A stretch of 64,000 nt of DNA, taken from NCBI RefSeq assembly GCF_024355225.1, contig NZ_VCNH01000008.1:1302001-1366000 (forward strand), in the 5' to 3' direction. The notes under the pieces are model-generated. The model saw nothing but the letters and a program-made list of their open reading frames with translations, did not search any database and was not told the DNA's origin. This document shows positions 36,534-47,334 of this stretch, in pieces. Within the stretch, counting starts at the first letter, position 1. The number at the start of each line of letters is the position of its first letter. This DNA comes from Roseovarius sp. M141 (GTDB lineage Bacteria > Pseudomonadota > Alphaproteobacteria > Rhodobacterales > Rhodobacteraceae). The position numbers were made by a program, and so were the translations under genes.

Positions 36534-37229
36534 ATGGAAGCAGAAACCCTCGCATTGGCGCAGGACATGGATTTTTCCATGTGGGGCATGTTTGCCCAAG
36601 CGACGTTCATCGTGAAATTGGTGATGCTGATGCTGATCCTCGCGTCCTTTTGGGCGTGGTCGATCATCGTGCAAAAGCTGATCATGTATCGCAAGGCGCG
36701 GGCCGAGGCCGAGGCCTTTGACCGGCAATTCTGGTCGGGCGAGCCGCTGGATGAGCTGTTCGAACAGATTGGGACCGAGCCGGATGGGCAATCGCAGCGC
36801 ATCTTTGCGTCCGGCATGATGGAATGGCGCCGCAGCCACCGTACCGATGGGGGCATGATCGCAGGCGCGACCGCGCGTATCGATCGCAGCATGGACGTGG
36901 CTATCGCCAAGGAAACCGAGGCCATGCAATCGGGTCTGCCGGTTCTGGCAACCGTGGGCAGCACCGCGCCCTTCGTCGGGTTGTTCGGCACGGTCTGGGG
37001 CATCATGCACGCGTTTATCGGTATTGCCGCGTCGCAGAATACCAGCCTTGCTGTCGTGGCGCCGGGCATCGCCGAGGCGCTTCTGGCCACGGCGCTGGGC
37101 CTGCTGGCGGCTATACCCGCCGTCATATTCTATAACAAGCTGAGCGCGGACAGCGACCGCATCGTTGCAGGCTACGAGGCCTTCGCCGATGAATTCGCGA
37201 CGATCCTCAGCCGCCAGTTGGACAGCTAG
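36534..37229 (+). CDS. tolQ: Tol-Pal system proton channel subunit TolQ
   Basis: TolQ is the inner-membrane stator protein (ExbB/MotA family) that with TolR uses the proton gradient to power outer-membrane constriction at division. The 231-residue protein has three membrane segments (about 20-45, 135-160 and 170-190). The channel motif is ATVGSTAPFVGLFGTVWGIM, with the polar Thr residues of the pore. tolR follows after 3 bases. Confidence 0.96.
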   Translation: MEAETLALAQDMDFSMWGMFAQATFIVKLVMLMLILASFWAWSIIVQKLIMYRKARAEAEAFDRQFWSGEPLDELFEQIGTEPDGQSQRIFASGMMEWRRSHRTDGGMIAGATARIDRSMDVAIAKETEAMQSGLPVLATVGSTAPFVGLFGTVWGIMHAFIGIAASQNTSLAVVAPGIAEALLATALGLLAAIPAVIFYNKLSADSDRIVAGYEAFADEFATILSRQLDS

Positions 37230-37232
37230 GTC

Positions 37233-37703
37233 ATGGGGGCAGCCGTTCACAATTCAGGCGGCGGCAAGCGGCGCAGGCGGAACCGCAGCCGCGCCCGGGC
37301 GATGTCCGAAATCAACGTCACGCCCTTTGTCGACGTGATGCTGGTGCTGCTGATTATCTTTATGGTGGCGGCGCCGCTGATGACGGTCGGCATCCCGATT
37401 GAACTGCCCAAGACGGCGGCCAATGCGCTGCCTGGCGAACAGGAAGAACCGCTGACGATCACGCTTGCCGCGGATGGCGCCGTATCGATCCAGACGACCG
37501 AAGTGGACCGGGCCGATCTGATCGGGCGTCTGCGGGCCATTGCCGCCGAGCGTGATGGCAACCGCGTGTATCTGCGCGCTGACGGCGCGGTGCCCTATTC
37601 GGACGTGGTGCAGATCATGGGTGCCCTCAACAAGGGCGGTTTTGACAATATTGGTCTGGTGACGGACGCAGGCGGCCCGTCGCTGGACGCGCCCGAAGGC
37701 TGA
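37233..37703 (+). CDS. tolR: Tol-Pal system protein TolR
   Basis: TolR is the ExbD-like partner of TolQ. The 156-residue protein has a basic cytoplasmic N-terminus (GGGKRRRRNRSRA) and one membrane helix (about 32-52) with the essential Asp in VTPFVDVMLVLLIIF. A periplasmic domain (60-156) follows. The spacing to tolQ and tolA is 3 and 13 bases, so they are one operon. Confidence 0.96.
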   Translation: MGAAVHNSGGGKRRRRNRSRARAMSEINVTPFVDVMLVLLIIFMVAAPLMTVGIPIELPKTAANALPGEQEEPLTITLAADGAVSIQTTEVDRADLIGRLRAIAAERDGNRVYLRADGAVPYSDVVQIMGALNKGGFDNIGLVTDAGGPSLDAPEG

Positions 37704-37716
37704 GGCGCGCAGCGCG

Positions 37717-38865
37717 GTGAACACAGGTCAGATCATATCGGGGGCGGGCCATATCGGCCTGATCGGCTGGCTGCTGTTTGGCGGCTGGTTCGCGCCCGAA
37801 CCGCTGGATTTCCAGGTAACTCAGGTGACGGCCGTCAGTTCCGAGGAATACGCCGCCATCCTGTCTGGCGCCACCGCGCCGGACGAGTCAGCCGAGATCG
37901 CGCCGCCCGCCCTGCTGGAGCCTGAATTGCCGCAGGACGCGCCGGACATGAGCAGCGCCGCCGACGCCGCGCCGGCAACTCCGGTGCCGGATTCCGCACC
38001 GGAAACGGCACCCGATCCGGCGCCCCAGCCCCCCATCCCCCCCGCCGAGACCGAAGTGTCGGACGAGGCGCCGACCATCCAGACACCAGCCGAAGATATG
38101 GCGGCGCTGGTGCCCGACACAGCGCTGCGCCCGCAACAGCGCCCGGCGGAACGTGTGGCGCCTCAGCAGGTCGACCCGCCGGAACCCGACACCCAGGTCG
38201 ACGACGTCGTGCGTGAAGAGGCCGTGCCGGACGAGGCCGCCGAGACCCCGCGCGAGGAAGCGGAAGCAACCGCCCCCGAGGCCGCCGCGACAGAGATCGT
38301 GACCGAGGCCGAGCAGGCCACGCCGTCAAAATCGGTGCGCCCCAAGGCGCGCCCGAACCGTCCCGCGCCCGCGCCTGAGGCTCAGCCCGAAGCCGAGCCT
38401 GAAACCCAGGCTGCCGAGGCCAGCCCCGTTGATGAGCCAGCGCCCACTGCCGACAGTGCCGGGATCGAGGACGCGCTGGCCGCAGCGCTTGGCGCCGCAG
38501 CGGACGCGCCCGCGCCCGCAACGCCGTCCGCGTCGGCAGGCCCGCCGCTGACGTCGGGCGAAAAGGACGGCATGCGCATCGCCGTGCAAAACTGCTGGAA
38601 CGTCGGCTCGCTCAGTTCGGACGCGCTGGCCACCACCGTCACCGTCGCGTTTGAGATGACCGAGGATGCAAAGCCCATCGACAGCACGATCCGCATGATC
38701 GAGTCCACCGGCGGCACTTCGGGTGCGGCGAAACAGGCGTATGAGGCGGCGCGGCGGGCAATCATCCGCTGCGGCGCACGCGGTTTCGCCTTGCCGGTTG
38801 AAAAATATGCGTCATGGCGCAATGTGGAACTGGTATTTAACCCCGAGAATATGAGGATCAAATAA
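37717..38865 (+). CDS. tolA: TolA-like energy-transducing protein
   Basis: This 382-residue protein occupies the TolA position. One N-terminal membrane helix (about 8-26, [15 protein letters not shown]) is followed by a long Pro/Glu/Ala-rich periplasmic stalk (about 45-275). A C-terminal TonB/TolA-like domain (290-382, [14 protein letters not shown]) reaches the outer membrane. It starts at GTG. The Pro/Glu-rich stalk is typical of alphaproteobacteria rather than the Lys/Ala helix of enterics. Its stop overlaps the tolB ATG by one base. Confidence 0.9.
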   Translation: MNTGQIISGAGHIGLIGWLLFGGWFAPEPLDFQVTQVTAVSSEEYAAILSGATAPDESAEIAPPALLEPELPQDAPDMSSAADAAPATPVPDSAPETAPDPAPQPPIPPAETEVSDEAPTIQTPAEDMAALVPDTALRPQQRPAERVAPQQVDPPEPDTQVDDVVREEAVPDEAAETPREEAEATAPEAAATEIVTEAEQATPSKSVRPKARPNRPAPAPEAQPEAEPETQAAEASPVDEPAPTADSAGIEDALAAALGAAADAPAPATPSASAGPPLTSGEKDGMRIAVQNCWNVGSLSSDALATTVTVAFEMTEDAKPIDSTIRMIESTGGTSGAAKQAYEAARRAIIRCGARGFALPVEKYASWRNVELVFNPENMRIK

Positions 38866-40199
38866 TGGTGCGTCTTTCGGCCCTGCGATTCCTGGCCCTG
38901 CTGGCCCTTTGCTCAAGTTTTCTCGCCCCATCTGCGTTTGCGCAGAACGGCCCGTTGCGGCTGGAAATCACCGAAGGCGTGATCGAGCCGATGCCGTTCG
39001 CCGTGCCGACCTTCGTGCCCGGTGGCGGCACCAGCGGGCAGATGGCGCAGGACATTTCCGGCCTCATCGCCGCCGATCTCAGTGGCACCGGGCTGTTTCG
39101 CGAAATTCCGGCCAGCGCGCATATCAGCCGCGTGACCAGCTTTTCCAGCCCCGTGCAATTCGCGGACTGGAAGGCCGTGAATGCGCAGGCGCTGGTGACG
39201 GGCGCGGTTGATACGGATTCCTCGGGGCGCCTGACCGTGCAGTTTCGCGTCTGGGATGTGTTTTCGGGCCAGGAGTTGGGCGCAGGGCAGCAATTTGTCG
39301 GCACCGCGGACGGTTGGCGCCGCATCGCGCACAAGATCGCCGATCAAGTTTACAGCCGCATCACCGGCGAGGGTGGCTATTTCGACAGCCGTGTCGTCTA
39401 TGTCTCGGAAACCGGTCCCAAGGACAACCGCGCCAAGCGGCTGGCGATCATGGACTACGATGGCGCGAACATCACCTACCTGACCGATTCTGCATCGCTG
39501 GTGCTGGCGCCGCGCTTTTCGCCCACCGGTGATCGCATCCTCTATACCAGCTACGAGAGCGGCTTTCCCCGGATCTACGTGCTGGACGTCGCCAGCGTGA
39601 ACCGCCGGTCACTGCCTGCGCAGGATGGCACGATGAGCTTTGCGCCCCGCTTTTCCCCCAACGGGCAGACGGTGGTCTATTCGGTCGAGTCCGGCGGTAA
39701 TACCGACATCTACACGATGGACGTCAATTCGGGCGCCAGCCAGCGCCTGACCAGCGCGCCGTCGATCGAAACCGCCCCCAGCTACAGCCCCGATGGCAGT
39801 CAGATCGTGTTCCAAAGCGACCGCACCGGGCGCAGCCAGCTCTATGTGATGAGCGCGGGCGGTGGCGAGGCGCGGCGCATCTCGAACGGCGAGGGCAATT
39901 ATGGCACGCCCGTCTGGTCGCCGCGCGGAGATCTGATCGCCTTTACCAAGCAAAGCAAAAGCCGCTTTCACATCGGCGTCATGCGCGTCGATGGCAGCGA
40001 AGAGCGGCTGCTGACCGCGTCCTTTCTGGATGAGGGGCCGACATGGGCGCCCAATGGCCGCGTGATCATGTTCACGCGCGAAACGCAGGGCGCCAGCGGG
40101 CAGGCAGGCCTTTATTCGGTGGACATCACCGGGCGCAATCTGCGCGCCGTGACCACCGGCGGCGGCGCCAGTGATCCGTCGTGGTCGCCGCTGCAATAG
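38865..40199 (+). CDS. tolB: Tol-Pal system beta-propeller protein TolB
   Basis: TolB is a periplasmic protein that binds Pal and TolA. The 444-residue protein has a signal peptide (cleavage near residue 26 at AFAQ), the N-terminal TolB domain, and a six-bladed WD40-like propeller. The repeated motifs are [39 protein letters not shown] and [13 protein letters not shown]. Confidence 0.97.
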   Translation: MVRLSALRFLALLALCSSFLAPSAFAQNGPLRLEITEGVIEPMPFAVPTFVPGGGTSGQMAQDISGLIAADLSGTGLFREIPASAHISRVTSFSSPVQFADWKAVNAQALVTGAVDTDSSGRLTVQFRVWDVFSGQELGAGQQFVGTADGWRRIAHKIADQVYSRITGEGGYFDSRVVYVSETGPKDNRAKRLAIMDYDGANITYLTDSASLVLAPRFSPTGDRILYTSYESGFPRIYVLDVASVNRRSLPAQDGTMSFAPRFSPNGQTVVYSVESGGNTDIYTMDVNSGASQRLTSAPSIETAPSYSPDGSQIVFQSDRTGRSQLYVMSAGGGEARRISNGEGNYGTPVWSPRGDLIAFTKQSKSRFHIGVMRVDGSEERLLTASFLDEGPTWAPNGRVIMFTRETQGASGQAGLYSVDITGRNLRAVTTGGGASDPSWSPLQ

Positions 40200-40301
40200 T
40201 TTTCGCCAAGCGGGCTCTCGGGGCGTTTCCCTTGGCTCGTTTGCTGTGGTAGAACACCGCAAAACACGCGCGAACCGGCGCACAACATTATCGAGCGAGG
40301 C

Positions 40302-40820
40302 ATGACGATGACCTTCCTGAAGACCACGACACTTCTTTGCGCCGCATTGGCGCTGGCCGCCTGCACCAGCCCGGACCGTTTCGGCGATGATAGCGCCGCA
40401 GGTCTGAATGGTGGCGTCGGCGCTGGCATGGATGGATCGGCTTCCGATCCCCGGTCGACGGCCTATTTTCAGCAGACCGTGGGCGACCGCGTGCTGTTTG
40501 TCATCGACACCTACACCCTGACGCCCGAGGGCCAGCGCACGCTGGACGGACAGGCGCAGTGGCTGATGACCAACCGCGACTATAACGCCGTGATCGAAGG
40601 CCACGCCGATGAGCAGGGCACGCGCGAATACAACCTCGCGCTGGGTGCGCGCCGCGCCAACTCGGTCGAGGAATATCTGATCGGGCAGGGTGTTTCGGCA
40701 AACCGCCTGCGGACCGTCAGCTATGGCAAGGAACGCCCGATCGAGATTTGCAGCAACGAGGCTTGCTATACCCAGAACCGCCGCGCCGTGACCGTCATTT
40801 CGGTCGGTGCGAACAGCTAA
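40302..40820 (+). CDS. pal: Peptidoglycan-associated lipoprotein Pal
   Basis: This outer-membrane lipoprotein holds the cell wall. The 172-residue protein has a lipobox LAAC with Cys21 and an OmpA-like domain (about 60-170). The peptidoglycan-binding signature is IEGHADEQGTREYNLALGARRA. An alternative ATG two codons in is possible. It lies 102 bases after tolB. Confidence 0.97.
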   Translation: MTMTFLKTTTLLCAALALAACTSPDRFGDDSAAGLNGGVGAGMDGSASDPRSTAYFQQTVGDRVLFVIDTYTLTPEGQRTLDGQAQWLMTNRDYNAVIEGHADEQGTREYNLALGARRANSVEEYLIGQGVSANRLRTVSYGKERPIEICSNEACYTQNRRAVTVISVGANS

Positions 40821-40853
40821 AGCGTTTCAACACCACTTGACCGGAGTTCGCCG

Positions 40854-41699
40854 ATGCGCCGCCTCGCCGCCCTGATCCTGACCGCCACGCTTGCCCTGAC
40901 CATGCCTGCCATTGCGCAGGACCGGTCAACGACGCTGGCCGACATCCGCCAAGAGATGTCGGTGCTCTATGTCGAGGTGCAAAAGCTCAAGCGCGAGCTG
41001 AGCACGACAGGGGCGAGCGGGCAGTTGAATACGTCCGGCTCGGTCCTTGACCGGGTCGGGGCGATCGAAAGCGAACTGCAGCGCATGACCGCCCGCACCG
41101 AAGAGATGCAGCAGCGCATCGACAGCGTCGTGCGGGACGGAACCAACCGCATCGGCGATCTGGAGTTTCGCCTGGTTGAGCTGGAGGGTGGCGACACCTC
41201 CAAGCTGGGCGAGACGACGACGCTGGGTGGCGGCGCGATGCCCGAGTCGGGTGGCAGTGCCATTACCCCCGCCATTCAGCCGACCGAGACGGTGCAGGAG
41301 CCATCCGAGCCGCTGGCCGTGGGCGAGCGGGCCGATTTCGACGCGGCCGAGGCGGCCTTTGCCGCAGGCGACAATACCCTTGCGGCAGATCAGTTCGGCA
41401 CCTTTCTGCAGACCTATCCCGGCAGCCCGCTGAGCGCGCGCGCGCATTTGATGCGGGGGCAGGCATTTGAGGGGGCTGGCGATACCAAGGCATCGGCAAA
41501 ATCCTATCTCGACGCGTTTTCGGCGGACAAGACCGGGCCGCAGGCCCCGGGCGCGCTGTTCCGTCTGGGCCGCGCGCTGGGCCAGTTGGGCCAGACCGAC
41601 GCCGCATGCCAGACGCTGGCCGAGGTCGAAACGCGTTTTCCGGGTGATCCCGTCGGCAATGAGGCGCGCAGCGAGATGCAAGATATCAGCTGTCAGTGA
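40854..41699 (+). CDS. cpoB: Tol-Pal system protein CpoB (YbgF)
   Basis: CpoB coordinates Tol function with peptidoglycan synthesis at division. The 281-residue protein has a signal peptide (cleavage near residue 22, AIAQD), a coiled coil (about 30-115, YVEVQKLKRELS and ELQRMTARTEEMQQRIDS), a linker, and C-terminal TPR repeats (about 160-275, AEAAFAAGDNTLAADQFG). It overlaps tilS by 4 bases. Confidence 0.93.
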   Translation: MRRLAALILTATLALTMPAIAQDRSTTLADIRQEMSVLYVEVQKLKRELSTTGASGQLNTSGSVLDRVGAIESELQRMTARTEEMQQRIDSVVRDGTNRIGDLEFRLVELEGGDTSKLGETTTLGGGAMPESGGSAITPAIQPTETVQEPSEPLAVGERADFDAAEAAFAAGDNTLAADQFGTFLQTYPGSPLSARAHLMRGQAFEGAGDTKASAKSYLDAFSADKTGPQAPGALFRLGRALGQLGQTDAACQTLAEVETRFPGDPVGNEARSEMQDISCQ

Positions 41700-42940
41700 C
41701 GGCGCCGCCTGCGACCAGTCCCGCCGCGCTGATCGCGCAGCATTTTCAAAATGATACACGTCCGCTGGGTATTGCCGTGTCGGGCGGTAGCGATTCTCTG
41801 GCCCTGTTGCACCTGGTGGCCGAGTGGGGCGGTGCACCGTTGCGCTGCGTTACCGTCGACCACCGCCTGCGGCTTGAATCTGCTGGCGAAGCGGCGCAGG
41901 TCGCGGCCGTGTGTGCCGGGCTGGGCATTAAACATGACACGCTGGCATGGGATGGCTGGGACGGGCAGGGCAATCTGGCTGCCGAGGCGCGCCGCGCGCG
42001 ATATGCGCTTATGGCCCGCTGGGCGGCGTCGCAGGGTTTGCCCGGCATTGCGCTGGGCCATACGCAGGATGATGTTGCCGAGACGCTGCTGATGCGCCTT
42101 GCCCGCCGCGCCGGGGTGGATGGGCTGGCCGCCATGCCCGCGCGCCGGTCCGAGGGGCGCGTGACGCTGCACCGCCCGCTTTTGTCTGCCAGTCGGGCTG
42201 ATCTGTGCAGCTATCTGGCGACGCGCGGGGCGCAGTGGATTGACGACCCCAGCAATGCCGATGGCCGCTATCGCCGGACGCAGGCGCGCTGCGCGCTGAA
42301 TGCGCTGGCGCCGGTTGGCGTGACGCCCGATGCGCTGGCCGATGTGGCGCGGCACATGGCAGAGGCGCGCGCAACGCTGGGCCATTACGCCGCCAGCGAG
42401 GCGCGCGCGTTGGTGCAGGTTCAGCAGGGCGATCTGCTGATTCCGTCCGAACCCTTCGCCGCGCTACGCCCTGACATCGCACGCCGCATTCTGTCGGCCG
42501 GGCTACGCTGGATCACTGGGGCGGGATATGGCGCGCGCGGCCCGGATCTGGACCGGCTGATGGCCGGGCTGGCCACCGGGCAGGGCGGCACGCTGGCCGG
42601 GTGCCGTGTGACGGCGTCGGCGGGCACCATCCGGCTTGCGCGTGAATTCGCCGCAGTCCGGAACGCCGCCGCCGCGCCCGGCGCGCTGTGGGACGGGCGC
42701 TGGTGTTTGAGTGGCCCGGATACCCCCGGCGCACGCATCCGCGCGCTGGGGCCGGAAGGGCGCGCAGCCTGCCCGGACTGGCGCGAAACCGGCCTTCCGC
42801 TGCATTCTGTCGAGACAACGCCGGCTGTCTGGCAAGGGGGCGATCTGGTCGCCGCGCCCATCGCCGGATACCCGAACGGATGGTCTGCCCAACTCTGCCG
42901 CAGCGCGACTGATTTGCAGTCGATGTTATTATCGCATTGA
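41696..42940 (+). CDS. tilS: tRNA(Ile)-lysidine synthase TilS
   Basis: TilS attaches lysine to C34 of tRNA-Ile(CAU) so that it reads AUA. The 414-residue protein has the PP-loop ATPase motif AVSGGSDSLALL (about 23-34) and the GHTQDDVAETLLMR motif. It starts at GTG within the cpoB stop. The C-terminal tRNA-binding part is shorter than in E. coli, as is usual in alphaproteobacteria. ftsH follows after 77 bases. Confidence 0.95.
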   Translation: MTAPPATSPAALIAQHFQNDTRPLGIAVSGGSDSLALLHLVAEWGGAPLRCVTVDHRLRLESAGEAAQVAAVCAGLGIKHDTLAWDGWDGQGNLAAEARRARYALMARWAASQGLPGIALGHTQDDVAETLLMRLARRAGVDGLAAMPARRSEGRVTLHRPLLSASRADLCSYLATRGAQWIDDPSNADGRYRRTQARCALNALAPVGVTPDALADVARHMAEARATLGHYAASEARALVQVQQGDLLIPSEPFAALRPDIARRILSAGLRWITGAGYGARGPDLDRLMAGLATGQGGTLAGCRVTASAGTIRLAREFAAVRNAAAAPGALWDGRWCLSGPDTPGARIRALGPEGRAACPDWRETGLPLHSVETTPAVWQGGDLVAAPIAGYPNGWSAQLCRSATDLQSMLLSH

Positions 42941-43017
42941 AGATAGGCCCATGATCTCTATTTAAAGGATAAGCCCCGCGTGCTATGCGCCGGGAGACGT
43001 AGATTGGGAGAATTTCC

Positions 43018-44937
43018 TTGGGCAACGCACGCAATATCGCCTTCTGGCTGGTCCTGTTCCTGCTGGTTTTGGCGCTGTTCAACCTCTTCAGTGGCTCGGG
43101 CGGCGCGTTGCAGAGCCAAACGGTCAAATATTCCGAGTTCGTCGCTGCGATAAAAGACGACGCCGTGACCAACGTGACGCTGGATGGCGAAAACGTGACC
43201 TTCCGCAGGACCGACGGCAAGGATTACAGCTCGGTCAAGCCGGGCGATGCGGACATCACGCAACTCCTGATCGACAAGGGCATTCCGGTCACGGCCAAGG
43301 CACAGCAGCAGTCGGGCTTTCAGACCTTCTTGCTGTCGCTGCTGCCCTTCCTTCTGCTGATCGGCGTGTGGATCTATTTCATGAACCGCATGCAGGGTGG
43401 CGGCAAAGGCGGCGCCATGGGCTTTGGTAAATCCAAGGCCAAGATGCTGACCGAGAAGAGCGGCCGCGTGACATTTGATGACGTCGCCGGTATCGACGAG
43501 GCCAAGGAAGAACTGGAAGAGATTGTCGAATTCCTGCGCAACCCGCAGAAATTTTCGCGGCTTGGCGGGCAGATTCCCAAGGGTGCGCTGCTGGTCGGCC
43601 CTCCGGGCACCGGTAAGACACTGCTGGCGCGCGCCATCGCGGGCGAGGCGGGCGTGCCGTTCTTCACCATTTCCGGTTCGGATTTTGTCGAGATGTTCGT
43701 GGGTGTCGGCGCATCCCGCGTGCGCGATATGTTCGAGCAGGCCAAGAAAAACGCGCCCTGCATCGTGTTCATCGACGAGATTGACGCGGTTGGCCGCCAT
43801 CGTGGCGCGGGCTATGGGGGCGGCAACGACGAACGCGAGCAGACACTGAACCAGCTGCTGGTGGAAATGGACGGTTTCGAGGCCAATGAGGGCGTGATCA
43901 TCGTTGCCGCCACCAACCGCAAGGACGTGCTGGACCCCGCGCTGCTGCGCCCCGGTCGCTTTGACCGTCAGGTGACCGTGCCGAATCCGGACATCAAGGG
44001 CCGTGAAAAGATTCTGGGCGTTCACGCGCGCAAGACGCCGCTGGGCCCCGACGTTGATCTGCGCATCATTGCGCGTGGCTCGCCAGGGTTTTCCGGTGCC
44101 GATCTGGCGAACTTGGTGAACGAGGCCGCGCTGATGGCGGCGCGTCTGGGACGCCGCTTTGTGACCATGGACGATTTCGAGATGGCCAAGGACAAGGTCA
44201 TGATGGGCGCCGAACGGCGCAGCATGGTCCTGACACAGGACCAGAAGGAAAAGACCGCCTACCACGAGGCCGGTCACGCCATCGTCGGTCTGGCCCTGCC
44301 GAAATGCGATACGGTCTATAAGGCCACGATCATCCCGCGCGGCGGCGCGCTGGGTATGGTTGTCTCCCTGCCCGAGATCGACCGTCTGAACTGGCACAAA
44401 TCGGAATGCGAGCAAAAGCTGGCGATGACGATGGCCGGGAAGGCTGCGGAAATCATCAAGTACGGCCCCGAGGACGTATCGAACGGTCCGGCCGGTGATA
44501 TTCAGCAGGCCAGCGGCCTTGCCCGCGCGATGGTCTTGCGCTGGGGTATGTCTGAAAAGGTCGGTAATATCGATTATCAGCAGGCGCATGAGGGCTATAT
44601 GGGCAACGGTGCGGGCAGCTTCTCAATCTCGGCCGCGACCAAGGAACTGATCGAGGCCGAGGTCAAACGCCTGATCGACGAGGCTTATACCACTGCACAC
44701 CGCATCCTGACGGAGAAAAAGGACGACTGGACGCGGCTGGCCGAGGGCCTGCTGGAATACGAGACGCTGACCGGCGAGGAAATCCAGCGCGTCGCCCGTG
44801 GCGAGGCTCCGCGGGCCAGCGACGATGATGATGACGCGGATTCCGGCAGTGCACCGTCCGTCACGGCAATACCCAAAACCAAACCCAAGACGCCACGCGG
44901 GAGTGACGGCGAGATGGAGCCGGAACCGACAGCGTGA
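43018..44937 (+). CDS. ftsH: ATP-dependent zinc metalloprotease FtsH
   Basis: FtsH is a membrane-anchored AAA+ protease degrading damaged membrane proteins and regulators such as LpxC. The 639-residue protein has two membrane helices (about 6-24 and 102-121), Walker A GPPGTGKT (194-201), Walker B IVFIDEID, the SRH region [20 protein letters not shown], and the zinc site HEAGH (416-420). The start is TTG, supported by GGGAGA 8 bases upstream and the conserved [10 protein letters not shown] beginning. The C-terminus is acidic (DDDDDA). It overlaps the next gene by 4 bases. Confidence 0.97.
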   Translation: MGNARNIAFWLVLFLLVLALFNLFSGSGGALQSQTVKYSEFVAAIKDDAVTNVTLDGENVTFRRTDGKDYSSVKPGDADITQLLIDKGIPVTAKAQQQSGFQTFLLSLLPFLLLIGVWIYFMNRMQGGGKGGAMGFGKSKAKMLTEKSGRVTFDDVAGIDEAKEELEEIVEFLRNPQKFSRLGGQIPKGALLVGPPGTGKTLLARAIAGEAGVPFFTISGSDFVEMFVGVGASRVRDMFEQAKKNAPCIVFIDEIDAVGRHRGAGYGGGNDEREQTLNQLLVEMDGFEANEGVIIVAATNRKDVLDPALLRPGRFDRQVTVPNPDIKGREKILGVHARKTPLGPDVDLRIIARGSPGFSGADLANLVNEAALMAARLGRRFVTMDDFEMAKDKVMMGAERRSMVLTQDQKEKTAYHEAGHAIVGLALPKCDTVYKATIIPRGGALGMVVSLPEIDRLNWHKSECEQKLAMTMAGKAAEIIKYGPEDVSNGPAGDIQQASGLARAMVLRWGMSEKVGNIDYQQAHEGYMGNGAGSFSISAATKELIEAEVKRLIDEAYTTAHRILTEKKDDWTRLAEGLLEYETLTGEEIQRVARGEAPRASDDDDDADSGSAPSVTAIPKTKPKTPRGSDGEMEPEPTA

Positions 44938-45725
44938 CGATGGCAGAAAGCCCCCGAAACTCGGACTGGAATCCGCGCGCCTACGCGCGGTTTCAGGATC
45001 TGCGCCTGCGCCCCGCGATGGACCTGCTGAATGCCGTGGACCAGATCGGCCCGGGCGATGTGATCGATCTGGGCTGCGGTGCGGGTCAGATGGGGGCAGC
45101 GCTGTCCAAGCGGGCGATGGGGCGCGACGTGATTGGCGTAGATGCCTCTCCCGCGATGCTGGAAAAGGCGCACGCCTCCAAGGGGTATGCGAGTCTGCAA
45201 CAGGCCGATATCCGCGACTGGCACCCGCGCCGCGCACCGGGGCTGATTTACTCCAATGCCGCACTTCATTGGCTGGGCGACCACAGGCGGCTGATGCCGG
45301 GCCTTGCCGGGATGCTGCGCAAGGGGGGCACGCTGGCGGTGCAGTTGCCGCATCAGAACAATGCGCCTTCGCACCGTGTCTGGCTGACGCTGGCGGATGA
45401 TCTGTTCCCCGGTCGTATCGATACACATGGCGGGCCGGGTATCCTGACCCCTGTCGAATACGACACGCTGCTGGCGCCCAAGGGCCGGTTTCGCATGTGG
45501 GAGACCGAATATTACCAGCGCCTGAGCGCCGAGGCCGACAGCCACCCTGTCCGCCGCTATACCGAAGCCACCTATGCGCGCCCCGTTCTGAACCTGCTGG
45601 AGCCGGACGAGCGCGCAGTGCTGATCGCGCGCTATGAGGAGGTGATGAACACCGCCTATCCCGCCCGTCCGGACGGGTCGGTCCTGTTTCCCTTCCGGCG
45701 GCTGTTCTTTACGCTGACGGTCTGA
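44934..45725 (+). CDS. SAM-dependent methyltransferase, trans-aconitate 2-methyltransferase-like
   Basis: This 263-residue class I methyltransferase has the SAM motif [12 protein letters not shown] (about 43-54), [11 protein letters not shown], and the family region [17 protein letters not shown]. These match trans-aconitate methyltransferases (Tam), which detoxify an aconitase by-product. The GTG start overlaps the ftsH stop; an ATG two codons in is an alternative. The assignment to Tam rather than another small-acid methyltransferase is likely but not proven. Confidence 0.8.
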   Translation: MTMAESPRNSDWNPRAYARFQDLRLRPAMDLLNAVDQIGPGDVIDLGCGAGQMGAALSKRAMGRDVIGVDASPAMLEKAHASKGYASLQQADIRDWHPRRAPGLIYSNAALHWLGDHRRLMPGLAGMLRKGGTLAVQLPHQNNAPSHRVWLTLADDLFPGRIDTHGGPGILTPVEYDTLLAPKGRFRMWETEYYQRLSAEADSHPVRRYTEATYARPVLNLLEPDERAVLIARYEEVMNTAYPARPDGSVLFPFRRLFFTLTV

Positions 45726-45836
45726 TGCCGGGGTCGTGTGGCGTGCATCACGCCCGCACGTTTGACTTTGATGCGTCCACGCCGTGATATGCGGCAATCG
45801 CCCCTCAAGGGGCATCCGCAGCCCCGGAGCGCAAAT

Positions 45837-46421
45837 ATGCCTGCCCTTACCTCAACCGAACATACCGCCCGCATAACGTGGTTGGGCCGCGTTGCAGACA
45901 GCACGGCTGATTTGCGCTCTGCCTCGCTGCAAGATACGGCGCTGACTTTTGCCGGAATGCCCGGCGAATTTCACGGCGGTGAGACACGCCCCGCCTGTAG
46001 CCGGGTTGCGGCGCTTTATCCGCGCGGTACGGTGATCGCCAATACGCGGCAATTGTCGATCGTATCGACCGAGGAGTTGGCGCAGATCGCGCAGGACATG
46101 GGGTTGGAGGCGCTGGACCCGCGATGGATTGGTGCGTCAATGGTGGTTGAGGGAATCGCGGATTTCAGCCATCTGCCGCCCTCATCGCGCCTGCAAGGGC
46201 CGGATGGTGCGTCGATGGTGGTCGATATGCAGAACCGGCCCTGCCTGTTGCCCGCCAAGGTGATCGAGGCGGAGTGCCCCGGCAAGGGCCGCGCGTTCAA
46301 GCGCGCCGCCGAGGGGCGGCGCGGTGTGACCGCCTGGGTCGAACGCGAGGGGCGGCTTGCCCTGGGCGATACCGTGCGGCTGTTCATTCCCGACCAGAGG
46401 GCCTGGGCGCTGCAGGGCTGA
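45837..46421 (+). CDS. MOSC domain-containing protein
   Basis: The 194-residue protein is a stand-alone MOSC (molybdenum cofactor sulfurase C-terminal) domain, about residues 25-190. The motif PCLLPAKVIEAECPGKGRAF contains the conserved Cys thought to handle sulfur or the cofactor. ATG 45837 has GGAGCG upstream; the frame is open 33 codons earlier without support. A nested hairpin (TGCGG / CCGCA around GCCCC / GGGGC, 45790-45820) lies just before the ribosome site. It is convergent with the transporter gene. Confidence 0.85.
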   Translation: MPALTSTEHTARITWLGRVADSTADLRSASLQDTALTFAGMPGEFHGGETRPACSRVAALYPRGTVIANTRQLSIVSTEELAQIAQDMGLEALDPRWIGASMVVEGIADFSHLPPSSRLQGPDGASMVVDMQNRPCLLPAKVIEAECPGKGRAFKRAAEGRRGVTAWVEREGRLALGDTVRLFIPDQRAWALQG

Positions 46422-46491
46422 TGCGGTCCCGCCGTGACTTGGAACATATCGAGCATCCTGTCGCTTCGGATAATCTGCGGCGCATGCCTCA

Positions 46492-47334
46492 CTACAATGC
46501 CAGATAGCCAATGGCGGCGAAGGTCAGCAGCACCCCGAGCCACTGGCCGCCGCTCATCCTTTCGCGCAGGATGACCCATGCGAGGATGATGGTGATCATG
46601 CCAAAGGTGGACGCGGCGACAGATGCAAATTCGGGCCGTGCCATGCCTGCGGCTGCGATGATGATCGCCAGTGCGGCACAGTCCAGCACGCCCATCAGGC
46701 CGAGTAGCGGCAGCGCGCCGCGTGCGGGCAGGCACAGGCCGGTTGTGGCAATCATCACTGCGATAGCCACCAGTGCGGCGGTCAGCCGCGAGACAAAGAT
46801 CACCGGCATCTCGGCGCCCGCATGGGCTGCCGCCTGGCCCAATGCAAAGGTTGCGGCAAAGGAGGCGCCGCCGAGTATGGCCCACAGGATCGCCGCATTT
46901 TTGTTTCCGCTGCTCTCGCCGGCGCCGGTCAGAAGGCCGACGATTGCGACCCCGGCAATGACGGCGCCGACCGCCAACCATTGATCGAATGTCACGGGCT
47001 GGCCCGACAGCGCCGCCCAGCCCACCGACAGCACCGGATAGGCGCCGATGATCGGCGCGACCAGACGTACAGGGCCGATTTCGAACGCGTGGTAAAGGCC
47101 GATATAGGCCAGGAAAAACACGACTCCGGCAGCGACGGCGAGGGCGGCGGCGCGCATGTTCATCGCATCCCAGCCACTGATCGCGACAGCGGCGGGCGTC
47201 AGAATCACGGTGCCGATAATCAGGACCGTGGTCAGCGCAGGCAGGATTCCGCCGCGCTGCGAGACGTAGCGCACGCAGATGTCATGAAACCCCCAGCACA
47301 GCGCCGCGATCAGACCGAAGGCCAGCGACATCAT
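46492..47334 (-). CDS. EamA/DMT-family transporter
   Basis: This 280-residue inner-membrane protein has about ten hydrophobic helices and two EamA repeats (about 2-130 and 145-278). Typical segments are ALCWGFHDICVRYVSQRG near the start and VSRLTAALVAIAVM in the second half. It probably exports or imports a small metabolite; the substrate is unknown. The ATG at 47334 overlaps the stop of the upstream 55-residue protein (ATGA), so the two are coupled. A second ATG follows directly. Confidence 0.88.
   Translation of the reverse strand: MMSLAFGLIAALCWGFHDICVRYVSQRGGILPALTTVLIIGTVILTPAAVAISGWDAMNMRAAALAVAAGVVFFLAYIGLYHAFEIGPVRLVAPIIGAYPVLSVGWAALSGQPVTFDQWLAVGAVIAGVAIVGLLTGAGESSGNKNAAILWAILGGASFAATFALGQAAAHAGAEMPVIFVSRLTAALVAIAVMIATTGLCLPARGALPLLGLMGVLDCAALAIIIAAAGMARPEFASVAASTFGMITIILAWVILRERMSGGQWLGVLLTFAAIGYLAL

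Noticed and set aside
42958..44589. 543-codon minus-strand frame opposite ftsH; similar long frames opposite tdm, rpoD and gdhA
   Set aside because: Shadow frames of conserved genes, with no ribosome site or recognisable protein.
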